Below, piece after piece: positions 9,499 to 17,306 of a stretch of DNA of 64,000 bases. Position 1 is the first letter of the stretch, and each line of letters begins with the position of its first letter. Origin of the DNA: Trichomonas vaginalis G3 (taxonomy: Eukaryota; Parabasalia; Trichomonadida; Trichomonadidae). The position numbers and the translations under genes are program-made. The stretch covers positions 19,446,860 through 19,510,859 of the forward strand of contig NC_067204.1 in the NCBI RefSeq assembly GCF_026262505.1. The letters run 5' to 3'. Below the pieces are notes generated by a model, which ran no database searches, had not been told where the DNA came from, and saw nothing but the letters and a program-made list of their open reading frames with translations.

Positions 9499-10001
9499 AA
9501 CAAAAGCATTAGCATTTGGAGCAAAAGCACTTGGAGCTTATGACGCAGTAAATAAAATGAGTGGAGGAAGAGTTTCAAAGACATTAGATGCAAATAAAGG
9601 AAAGATTGGAGGCTGGGTTGCAAAGAAGTTAAGATTAAATAAAATAGGGCTCATAAATAAAGCATCCAATTTGGTTGCGACTGAGTCAGAAAATGCTTTA
9701 GGAAAGGACGATGAGTTTGCAAAACACGCAAAAGACTTTAATGACCAGATGAAAGGTGAAACAATGCATTTAAATAGAGTCGATGGAACTAAAGAAAATG
9801 TTTCTTCTCACAACTTCCACCAGTAGTTCTTCCGTATGGTCCCTATGGAATGTATGGAAACCCTTACGAAAGACATTTGACCCATTGACTGGTGGAAGTA
9901 ATTGGTATCATTATGGACGAAGAAGAAAGACAGTCAAGTTGGAGACGGACGTAAAGAAAGCAACTAAAAAGAAACCAAGGAAGAGAGTTATAAAGCAATG
10001 A
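9496..10001 (+). pseudogene. Amphipathic/basic virion-type protein, partial copy
   Basis: Homologous to 12701-13228 (shared MSGGRVSKTLDANKGK and the basic tail KKPRKRVIKQ). The gene is partial and not open throughout. It belongs to the Maverick B fragment. Confidence 0.65.
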
Positions 10002-10069
10002 GAACGTTTATGTTATGAGAAATTTTTAACGTTAGTTTTATTTTTACTGAAAATTTTTATTTGGATGTA

Positions 10070-10396
10070 ATGACGAAAACTATTGAGATAACAAACTACA
10101 ACGGTCATGAGTTCAAGAACTTGTTCTTCGTTCCGCGTGAGAATACATTCTATCAGTTACGGGGGAGAAAGGGTAAAGTTAGTTTAAGCATTTATGATAG
10201 CAAACATAATGGAAGATATATACAAGCAGTAGATACAAACGGTAAGTGTGTTTCATTACATTTGTCAAAACTAATAAACATTAATTATGACAGCGACTTT
10301 GACTCAGACGATTGGAGCGACAGTAGTGATACTGAAGAATATGAACTATTATGTGAAGCACAGCAATGGAAAGAGTTGCAATACTTTTGTAAATGA
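10070..10396 (+). CDS. TIR-encoded 108-residue protein (B copy)
   Basis: The protein begins MTKTIEITNYNGHEFKNLFF and ends in an acidic region (DSDFDSDDWSDSSDTEEYE) followed by LQYFCK. It is closely related to the gene at 33061-33387 and its copy at 11143-12581. The family therefore sits inside the terminal inverted repeat of lineage-1 Mavericks, so that a whole element has two copies. The N-terminal half is a small beta-rich domain with basic residues (RGRKGKVSLS). Function unknown. This copy is open. Confidence 0.65.
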   Translation: MTKTIEITNYNGHEFKNLFFVPRENTFYQLRGRKGKVSLSIYDSKHNGRYIQAVDTNGKCVSLHLSKLININYDSDFDSDDWSDSSDTEEYELLCEAQQWKELQYFCK

Positions 10397-10626
10397 GAAC
10401 GTTAGTGTGTACGTTAGTGAGAACGTTTATTTTTTCATGCACGTGCATTGTGTCGCGGGGAGTTGCCATGGGCAATGACCTGCGCACAATATATAACGTA
10501 CAGAGAGGTGAGATGAGGTGGTTTATGTGATAAATACTTTACGTGGCAGAAATAGTTTAAGGTTATTAGAAATATTGCATCTGCGATGTAAAATATACGT
10601 TAGTGGTTTTGTAAAGTGTCAGATTG

Positions 10627-10675
10627 ACATATCTTCGGTAAGATGGCGCGCAGTGCCACCGTACTGAAGATATGT
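10627..10675. repeat. Tip hairpin of Maverick B
   Basis: Two 21-base arms (10627-10647 and 10655-10675) pair at 18 or more positions around the loop GCGCAGT, nine bases from the element end. The matching hairpin of Maverick C is at 33536-33584, with three fully compensated base-pair changes relative to B. Confidence 0.75.
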
Positions 10676-10684
10676 ATACTAACT

Positions 10685-10936
10685 TTTAGTCCTTTACAGA
10701 CCAGAGAACAGTAGTAGGAATACGTTAGGACCAAGTTCTTCCGAAGTCTCTCATTCAATGAGAGGCCTCGGAAGAACTTGACCCTATTCATGTAATTACG
10801 AAGTATCTGACATTTTAGGAGCGAGAGAGCGGTAGTATAGGTGCTTGTGTGCAATAACGTATAACTAATATCGCTAGAAGCACAATAATTTTGCGGCCTA
10901 ACTACTATATCCTAGTAACTAGGCTGCACAATTATT
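10685..10936. other. Non-Maverick spacer with two long hairpins
   Basis: 252 bases between the ends of Mavericks B and C. No gene is visible. It holds an imperfect hairpin at 10728-10784 (28-base arms around CAAGTTCTTCCGA, one-base loop) and most of a second palindrome (left arm 10876-10907; right arm 10913-10936 continuing at 33599-33606 on the far side of Maverick C). This is probably host sequence of the same kind as the hairpin array at 52173-53160. Confidence 0.65.
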
Positions 10937-11142
10937 AGTTAGTATACATATCCTGCGTACGGAGGCACTGAGCGCCTCCTTACCCATTATATGTGAATTT
11001 GACACTTTACGAAACCGTTAACGTATATTTTACAACACAAACGACAACACTAACTTAACCTTAAATATTTACAAAGCCACCAACCACTTCACCTCACTAA
11101 CATTTTCACAAACGACTTCACTACTGTAAAAAATAAACGTTC

Positions 11143-12581
11143 TCACTTACAAAAGTATTGCAACTCCTCCCATTGCTGTGCTTCACACAATACTTCATAT
11201 TCTTCAGTATCGCTGCTGTCGCTCCAATTGTCAGAGTCAAAGTCACTGTCAAAATAAATGTTAGTAAGTTTTGACAAAGCTAATGAAACACGTTTACCGT
11301 TTGTATCTAGGGTTGTTAAAAATATCAAAAATTAGCGTTTTGAAGACACCATGGTGTCTTATAATTTTCCCTTTCTTATTGGCGTGTAGAAATAAATGCG
11401 CCAATAGATTGAAGAAGAAGAATTGTTTTTCTCTTAATGAACTTTAATCCTTTTGATATAAGAATATTAAAAACATTAATATAATTTCGATTTCGGAAAT
11501 TAAATTTCCAAATTTTTTGTCGATTTCGGAAATAACAGGATCCGCATCCAACACGCAACAACAAAACACAAAACACACTTTTTGGTTCTTTCATCGTTTT
11601 AATCGTAATTTATGTAATACATGATTTGGATAATTTACAAAAATAGAACTATATTATATTCTTTTCAAAGATTCTTGCAAATCATCAAAAATAATTGTAT
11701 TTTAAAAAACGATCAAATTATCCTTTCATTATTTTAAACTTAAATTAGTTTTTATGATTGACTAAAGCAATCATATTTATTCATCATTAAATAAACAAAA
11801 AAATAATATTTGAGAGTTATTTCAAAAAAACACATTGAATTTATTAATTTGTCTCAATTTCAGTATTATAAATTTTTATAATTTCAATATTTTGAAATAC
11901 ACTTTTTAATATTTCAATATTTATGATATTTCACTGTATTAAGTGGTCTCAAATTGAGCTTCTCAAATATAAGTTGGCCTATTCAAATAATAAAATTAAA
12001 TAATATTTAAAATAATAAATAAAAGTGATTGAGGTCATAGCAAAACGGCTGTTTCAGTCATTAATTCTTAAAAATAAAAAGTGTAAAAACTAAATACAAT
12101 GGGTAAAATTCAATAGTGTCTGTGCTATCGTTCAATTTGAAGGTGTCTTTTGAAACGCAAGACACATTGAATTTTTGAATAGTGTATTATGGTTGACAGA
12201 CACCAATGAAAATAAAATGATATTTATTTTAAATATATAAGATCCTTATATAAAATATAAATTTTTATCGTTTTATTTTCTTGTTTTAGAAATGTTTTTT
12301 ATTGAAAAATCAATAAAACTAACTCCAAAATAAAATTTTTGATTTAAAGACACTATGATGACACCAGGCAAATCTTCCAAGACACCTGTCGTCGGGAATC
12401 TAACAACCCTAATTGTATCGTATGCTTGTATAAACTTTCCATTCTTCATTCCTTCATAAACGCTCAAACTAACTTTACCCTTTCTCCCTCGTATCTGATA
12501 GAATGTATTTTCACGAGGAACGAAGAACAAATTCTTGAACTCATGACCGTTGTAGTTTGTTATCTCAATAGTTTTCGTCAT
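11143..12581 (-). pseudogene. TIR-encoded protein, C left copy, interrupted by a hAT-like element
   Basis: The same protein as 33061-33387. The 1104 bp hAT-like element at 11308-12411 lies within the gene, between the residues MKNGKFIQAYDT and GKRVSLALSKL. The upstream region has the shared ATTTTTATATAAATG start context. Confidence 0.8.
11308..12411. mobile_element. hAT-like miniature element, copy 2, whole (1104 bp)
   Basis: The terminal repeats are TAGGGTTGTTA and its complement TAACAACCCTA. The flanks are TTTGTATC (11300-11307) and ATTGTATC (12412-12419), an 8 bp target duplication with one difference. Eight-base duplications and TAGGG-type ends are typical of hAT elements. Subterminal GGTGTC/GACACC motifs are present. 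There is no transposase ORF, so it is non-autonomous. The empty site is seen in the right TIR of the same Maverick at 33217-33245. Confidence 0.8.
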
Positions 12582-12700
12582 TTATATAAAAATTAATGAT
12601 ATCACCACCCTCACACGTATGAAAACATAGCACAAAAATAAATTTAGGTGAAGTGGTGAAATCTCACCTCTTTTTTCACCCGTTTTTCACCCTGTTGAAT

Positions 12701-13228
12701 TCATTGCTTTATAACTCTCTTCCTTGGTTTCTTTTTAGTTGCTTTCTTTACGTCTGTCTCCAACTTGACTGTCTTTCTTCTTCGTCCATAATGATACCAA
12801 TTACTTCCACCAGTCAATGGGTCAAATGGTCTTTCGTAAGGGTTTCCATACATTCCATAGGTCCATGGAAGAACTACTGCTGGTGGAGAAGAAACATTTT
12901 CTTTAGTTCCATCGACTCTATTTAAATGCATTGTTTCACCTTTCATCTGGTCATTAAAGTCTTTTGCGTGTTTTGCAAACTCATCGTCCTTTCCTAAAGC
13001 ATTTTCTGACTCAGTCGCAACCAAATTGGATGCTTTATTTATGAGCCCTATTTTATTTAATCTTAACTTCTTTGCAACCCAGCCTCCAATCTTTCCTTTA
13101 TTTGCATCTAATGTCTTCGAAACCCTTCCTCCACTCATTTTATTTACTGCGTCATAAGCTCCAAGTGCTTTTGCTCCAAATGCTAATGCTTTTGTTCCCA
13201 TTGCGCCTAAAGCTGCCCAAGCTACCAT
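12701..13228 (-). CDS. Amphipathic/basic virion-type protein (175 residues)
   Basis: The N-terminus (MVAWAALGAMGTKALAFGAK) is hydrophobic and amphipathic, the middle is charged, and the C-terminus is strongly basic (KKATKKKPRKRVIKQ). Similar small proteins sit next to capsid genes in the other elements (5076-5318, 37420-37893). The layout recalls adenovirus pVI or core-type proteins; this is an analogy. The stop codon lies within the shared TIR edge. The frame is intact in C and partial in B. Confidence 0.6.
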   Translation of the reverse strand: MVAWAALGAMGTKALAFGAKALGAYDAVNKMSGGRVSKTLDANKGKIGGWVAKKLRLNKIGLINKASNLVATESENALGKDDEFAKHAKDFNDQMKGETMHLNRVDGTKENVSSPPAVVLPWTYGMYGNPYERPFDPLTGGSNWYHYGRRRKTVKLETDVKKATKKKPRKRVIKQ

Positions 13229-13453
13229 TTACACCATATTAAAATCATCTCTCTTCAATATTATCTCATAAAAGTTCTCGTTACTGGAGAAAGTCAATGA
13301 AACATAAGCGTTCTCACGGGCTTCGCCCTCACCGCTTTGCGGTCTATCTAACTTCTTTCTTATATCATCTATACGCTTCAAAATGTCTGAACAATTGCTA
13401 ACATCTTCTACAACAGTTATTTCATCATGAATGACCTTCAAGAACAAGCTCAT
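13229..13453 (-). CDS. Small hypothetical protein with an in-frame twin-hairpin insert
   Basis: 74 residues, starting MSLFLKVIHDEITVVEDV. Residues around KLDRPQSGEGEAREN are encoded by the twin-hairpin element at 13316-13343, which keeps the frame open. It abuts the gene at 12701-13228 with no spacer, and its start has TTTTAAT upstream and AAATG context. Function unknown. Confidence 0.5.
   Translation of the reverse strand: MSLFLKVIHDEITVVEDVSNCSDILKRIDDIRKKLDRPQSGEGEARENAYVSLTFSSNENFYEIILKRDDFNMV
13316..13343 (-). repeat. Twin-hairpin micro-element (in coding sequence)
   Basis: On the minus strand it reads ACCGC-AAA-GCGGT, then GA, then GGGC-GAA-GCCC, then GTG: a 13-nt palindrome, a 2-nt spacer and an 11-nt palindrome. 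The architecture is identical to 25188-25216 and 30251-30279, but the stem sequences differ. Confidence 0.8.
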
Positions 13454-14332
13454 TTAATATGCTATTAAAATCATCTCAATAATGAGTCCATCCTTTCCAT
13501 CTTTAGGTAGCACAACATCTTTCATTGAAGAAGGTTCGACAAGTCTTATGTTAAACTTACTGACAAAGTTTGTTATACTATAATGCTTTGGCGGCGAATA
13601 CATATAGTTTGAAAGACATAATATAGATTCTTCAGCAAATTCACTTATACTGGATTTTATAACAATGTTCTCACGAGACCAAATGCCACCAATTGACAAT
13701 CTTGTAAGCAATCCTGCTGAACCTTCACTGTAAACGTCGATGGTAACATTCCACGAAGGTCATCTATTGACATCTTTGAGTCACTGAATTTAAAGATTTT
13801 CTTAAAGCAATCGTCATTATCTAACCATGCAATAGCTTTGAAGTTTTCATTCGAATATACATCTGCTTCATTAAATGTAAAACCTGACTTCTTTGCAGAG
13901 ACGACTTTAAAATCTATTGAGTTTGTTTCAAAATTATATGCTATGGTAACTTCTGAAGGTAATGGATGTCCTTCCGCAGTAGTTGTTCTCTCACTACCGT
14001 TTGAAGCTTTGTGTTAAAAACTTTCATGTCATCTCCTGTGTCTAGGTTCACATACACAGCAACAGGAAAACTATCTTGCTTCTTTGTTTCATCATTATAT
14101 CTCAAAACATTAAAGTTCTTCAATAATATTGTTCTTCCTGCTGGAATACTTCGAACTGTCTGATTTCAATAGCTTTCTCACCTCCTACATACTCTACCCA
14201 GTGTCTTGGATATTCATAAGTATACTGACTTTCTTGAATTTTGGTTGGTTTCATCATAACATGTTCATAGTATATCTTTATACTCTTGTCAGTTAGACTC
14301 GGTGCTATGTTCTGAATATTTCTGACTTGCAT
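13454..14332 (-). pseudogene. Minor capsid-like protein 1, broken
   Basis: Parts of the locus resemble the 282-residue protein of element A: YTYEYPRHWVEY with EKAIEIRQFEVF near the start (A: RFDYPLRWL, KAIGFRRMKF), AVYVNLDTG in the middle (A: SLLVNLETT) and SILCLSNYMYSP with KDVVLPKDGK near the end (A: SFLCLANDFYE, DGRKRIIP). It is likely the penton or minor capsid family. The frame is not continuous. It diverges from the packaging ATPase at 14350. Confidence 0.6.
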
Positions 14333-14349
14333 TTTTAATGGAGATAAAA

Positions 14350-15235
14350 TGAAGCATTTAATACATGACGTAGATGAAGACATGAATGAAACTACAGACA
14401 AACTTAACTCTTCTCTTATTCTTCCTTTCAGCAAAGATTATGAATTCTGTTCAAATGGTGTATTTCTATTGTGGAAAGATGGGTTCAGGTAAGACATTTA
14501 ACCTCATTCGTCATATACTCATAACAGAGCGTTTAGGAAACGACTCTTACTATGACCAAATCATTATATCAGCAACTTCAGACTCTATGGACTCAACAGC
14601 GAAAACATTTATGTCAAAAGTTCAAGCCTCTGTCGTTAAAGTTCCAGACAGTGAACTCATTGAATTTCTTCAACGTTACATTCGACGTAAGAGGAAATAT
14701 TATGCCATCGTTGAATTTATACAGTCAGGAATGCAAAAGACTTCTGAGGAGATGGAAAGAATTATTGACAAACACCACTTACGTCAATACTCAGGAGTTT
14801 ACGATATGAAACGACTTACAAACTACATTCTGTCAAAACTTTCAAAATACCCCTTCAAAAAATATCCATTCAAACACTTTATTAGTTTGTGACGACTTCG
14901 CCGGAAAAGGTTTAGTGTCAAAACCAGACTCACCATTAGCTAACATCATAACTAAAGTCAGACATTACCATTTAACTGTAGCAATACTTATGCAAACATG
15001 GAGGTTTTTAGCTTTAAACATAAAACGTCTCATAACTGACTTCGTTATCTTTCAAGGTTTCTCACGCTATGATATTGAACTCATTTGGAAACAGTCAGGT
15101 ATAACATTACCTTTTGAAGAAATTTGGGAAGCATATAAGTCTCTCATCTCTCCTCGTTCATACCTTGAGATTCATATCATGACTAATACCATTAAAGTCA
15201 AAAATATTCCATGGGAACGACCAACATTGTTTTAA
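14350..15235 (+). pseudogene. A32/FtsK-HerA-type genome-packaging ATPase, broken
   Basis: It has a Walker A motif GKMGSGKT preceded by a beta strand (MVYFYCG), and a Walker B motif LLVCDDFAG about 140 residues later. Downstream are AILMQTWRFLALNIK and DFVIFQGFSRYD, the usual sensor-like strands of this family. In Polintons and related viruses this ATPase drives genome packaging into the capsid. The frame is not open throughout. It lies beside the capsid genes, as expected. Confidence 0.8.
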
Positions 15236-15633
15236 AGTTTAACCTTCAATTGACTGATGGTAAACAAATTCCATGCATCTCTGTCGCCATTTCTGTTAAT
15301 ATTTTTGCTGTCATTCATATCATCCACTTCCCCATCCGTTAGCTTTTGAGGATATGCGTTAGAATAGCTGTTCTTAAATGAAGGCTTTTCACCTTTGAGA
15401 GCATAAACTCTATAACTTTCTGCATACTTTATGTTTGAACCTCCTGAGCCATCATTGACATAAATTTTTATAGGCTTCCACCCTTTGTTCATGTTCCTGC
15501 TTCTTCCCTTAGCTCTTTTGTTCAGTAGTTCTACATCTTTATACACAGCACCTGTCTCAGTGAATTCAACAATATTTTCATTCGTTAGCTTTACATTCAA
15601 ACCCTTGTCGAGTATATTGTTCATTTCATACAT
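15232..15633 (-). CDS. Hypothetical 133-residue protein
   Basis: The start is set at the ATG at 15633 (MYEMNNILDKGLNVKL), because further upstream the frame runs under the divergently read gene at 15659. The protein is rich in Lys, Asn and Ser, with a GSGGSN linker, and no domain is recognised. Its end overlaps the packaging ATPase end by four bases. It may be a small virion or accessory protein. Confidence 0.45.
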   Translation of the reverse strand: MYEMNNILDKGLNVKLTNENIVEFTETGAVYKDVELLNKRAKGRSRNMNKGWKPIKIYVNDGSGGSNIKYAESYRVYALKGEKPSFKNSYSNAYPQKLTDGEVDDMNDSKNINRNGDRDAWNLFTISQLKVKL

Positions 15634-15658
15634 ATAAAAGGTTTTTATTCTATATGAA

Positions 15659-16251
15659 ATGAGAAGCAAATCCATCTTAGCTGGTGCCGTTAATGTTCCA
15701 ATTGAACCAACATCAAATGTTGACTCACGAACGACAAACAATATTGTCATAAAGAACTATAGTTCGGAGTGTTTGAAAGAAAAAGAACCAGAACTTAAGT
15801 CGGTGAATTTAAACACAGCTTCAAACGCTAACGCTACATCAGATGTTAAGTTAGAGTATCCACCACTGGACCAAATTCTTTCAAGAGAAGCCAACGACAA
15901 CCCTTACACAAATGTTCAAACAAATCCTTCAGATAACGTAGACCATTACCTTCTTCAGTTATATAAACAATTTTACTCAAAGACGATAAGAAGCTTTTGA
16001 CAAATCTTATAAGCAAGAACCAAATAATTCTAACAAAGGAGGACCTTGAAAATGTTATCTCACGAATAACAGGGAAACAATGTGTCATTGACTATCTCGA
16101 CCCTGAAATCGAATGCTGTGGTCAAACTCCACTATTCATGAAAATAGGTAACATCCGCATCATTGAAACACCAGGAACTACAGGAGTTGAGTTTAAGTAT
16201 AAATATTCGAACGAGTATACAAAACTTTCACTGACTATAAGCTTTGTTTGA
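15659..16251 (+). pseudogene. Conserved ECCG-motif Maverick protein, broken
   Basis: The end contains DPEIECCGQTPLFMKIGNIRI. The same signature is found in element P (DDEVSCCG at 41473-42156) and element D/E (EPDISCCG at 59050-59543). The three are otherwise very diverged, with a low-complexity N-terminus. A protein present in all three lineages is probably structural or needed for assembly; this is an inference. The upstream context is GTTTTTATTCTATATGAAATG. Confidence 0.55.
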
Positions 16252-16280
16252 AATATGTTTTAGTAAATTAAAGCAGTCAG

Positions 16281-16306
16281 GACCTTCGGTCTTGGCGCTT
16301 TGCGCC
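16281..16306 (-). repeat. Twin-hairpin micro-element (intergenic)
   Basis: On the minus strand: GGCGC-AAA-GCGCC, AA, GACC-GAA-GGTC. It has the same 13-2-11 layout as the coding copies, with different stems. It lies in the only intergenic gap between 16251 and 16322. Confidence 0.8.
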
Positions 16307-16321
16307 GTCAGTCAAAAAATT

Positions 16322-16564
16322 TCAAGTTAGCAATTTGTAATATCTATCCAAAACTTCTTCAACAGTATCGAACTCATCTTCATAATGCAAACCTAATCTT
16401 ATTGACTTGGTGCAGTTTTCACTAACACAATATTTTTCTGTTCTCTTGACTGACATAACTAACTCATTTGTTTCATCAAACAGCAACAACCAAAGTTCAT
16501 GACCTAATACATAACATTCATACTTTATATTTTTAGCTCTGAGTTCTCTTGTAAGCTGTTGCAT
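16322..16564 (-). CDS. Hypothetical 80-residue protein
   Basis: It begins MQQLTRELRAKNIKYECYV. A small alpha/beta protein is likely, with three cysteines and an acidic C-terminal half. No family is recognised. Its start overlaps the end of the upstream gene by 40 bases on the same strand, as in compact viral arrays. Confidence 0.5.
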   Translation of the reverse strand: MQQLTRELRAKNIKYECYVLGHELWLLLFDETNELVMSVKRTEKYCVSENCTKSIRLGLHYEDEFDTVEEVLDRYYKLLT

Positions 16565-17289
16565 TTAATATTTTCTAAAAAGTCAACTTCAACAGTCATT
16601 CGCACTGGTGCCTTCAGTTCTACAGGCTCTCCTTGAAAGTCAACAAGTCTGAATTGCATGTCTTTCAAATTATGAGGACTAATGCGAACCCATTTACCTA
16701 AATGAGTTGCTATGACAGGAACGTTTGGAATGAACATTGAATTGACTGCATAACAGAAGGATTTATATTCTACTGAACCTTTACTATTAACTCCTGAAAT
16801 GCCTGTGACATTAGCTATTTTAGACTCAATGTATAAACAATTACCATAACATACGTATGGAACAGATTTCATCTCAATCGTTTTGTCAACACTTTTCAAA
16901 GGAAATGTCATATGGTATGCTCCCAGAAGCAATTGAACTCTATGACTCATTCGTGTTATCTTAAACTCCTTCGCATAACTGAACTTCAATGTTCCCTCAG
17001 AAGAGAGTTCGACATCTATGTTGTCAATAGTTTCTTCATTTATGAGAGTATCTATGACTCCAGCAATTTTATCTATTCTATACCCAGCTCTGTTAGGAAA
17101 TGTTATAACACTTCTTTTGTCATCTATTTCAATCTCTATGAAATCTGTTTCATCTGTTATGACAAAAGTTGCGATAGTATTGAAGTCAACAACTCTGAAA
17201 GCAAGCGCTTCATTCTGAAGACCTAAGTTTGTTTGTAGCTTTACTGTCCCGTATTCGTTTGGGTCTGTACTTTGCAAATAGAACAACAT
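16525..17289 (-). CDS. Penton/minor capsid-type protein (254 residues)
   Basis: A beta-rich open frame. The segment DMQFRLVDFQGEPVELKAPV and the segment RVQLLLGAYHMTFPL correspond to FRITDLFDCDLEF and LRSLLGILNFEK of the protein at 42652-43358 in element P. This pattern, in which a late strand is followed by a hydrophobic strand, recalls the penton/minor capsid genes reported in T. vaginalis Mavericks; the assignment to that family is an inference. It is divergent from the fibre gene with 17 bases between the starts, so one short region must serve both. Confidence 0.55.
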   Translation of the reverse strand: MLFYLQSTDPNEYGTVKLQTNLGLQNEALAFRVVDFNTIATFVITDETDFIEIEIDDKRSVITFPNRAGYRIDKIAGVIDTLINEETIDNIDVELSSEGTLKFSYAKEFKITRMSHRVQLLLGAYHMTFPLKSVDKTIEMKSVPYVCYGNCLYIESKIANVTGISGVNSKGSVEYKSFCYAVNSMFIPNVPVIATHLGKWVRISPHNLKDMQFRLVDFQGEPVELKAPVRMTVEVDFLENIKCNSLQENSELKI

Positions 17290-17306
17290 TTTATTCTCAT
17301 TAAAAT

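Larger units (their letters stand above)
9496..10684. mobile_element. Maverick B, lineage 1, end fragment
   Basis: A 1.2 kb remnant equivalent to the left end of Maverick C in inverted orientation: the amphipathic/basic protein gene, the TIR-encoded gene and a terminal region ending GTATACTAACT at 10684. The tip hairpin at 10627-10675 is kept. The inner edge joins the 244 bp repeat. It is clearly diverged from C in the terminal region, so it is an independent, broken insertion. Confidence 0.8.
10937..12725. repeat. Left TIR of Maverick C
   Basis: The complement matches 32883-33593 over the tip hairpin, the TIR-encoded gene, the AGGTGA palindrome block and the last bases of the neighbouring gene (GGAAGAGAGTTATAA). 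An 1104 bp hAT-like element (11308-12411) interrupts this TIR only; the right TIR has the uninterrupted site. Confidence 0.85.

Noticed and set aside
9249-9623. Open frame on the minus strand, and its mirror at 35437-35697
   Set aside because: It is translation of the 244 bp dispersed repeat, shared in both places, and runs into unrelated DNA at one side.
10600-10854. Open frame across the end of Maverick B
   Set aside because: It crosses the element end, the tip hairpin and a second hairpin; no homologue or start context.
10900-10936. A longer direct repeat as Maverick C target duplication
   Set aside because: Flanks match directly only over TTATT; the longer similarity of the flanks is inverted and is explained by a host palindrome.
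16281-16306. Rho-independent bacterial terminator
   Set aside because: The GC hairpins lack a consistent T-run, and the same structure occurs in frame inside genes.
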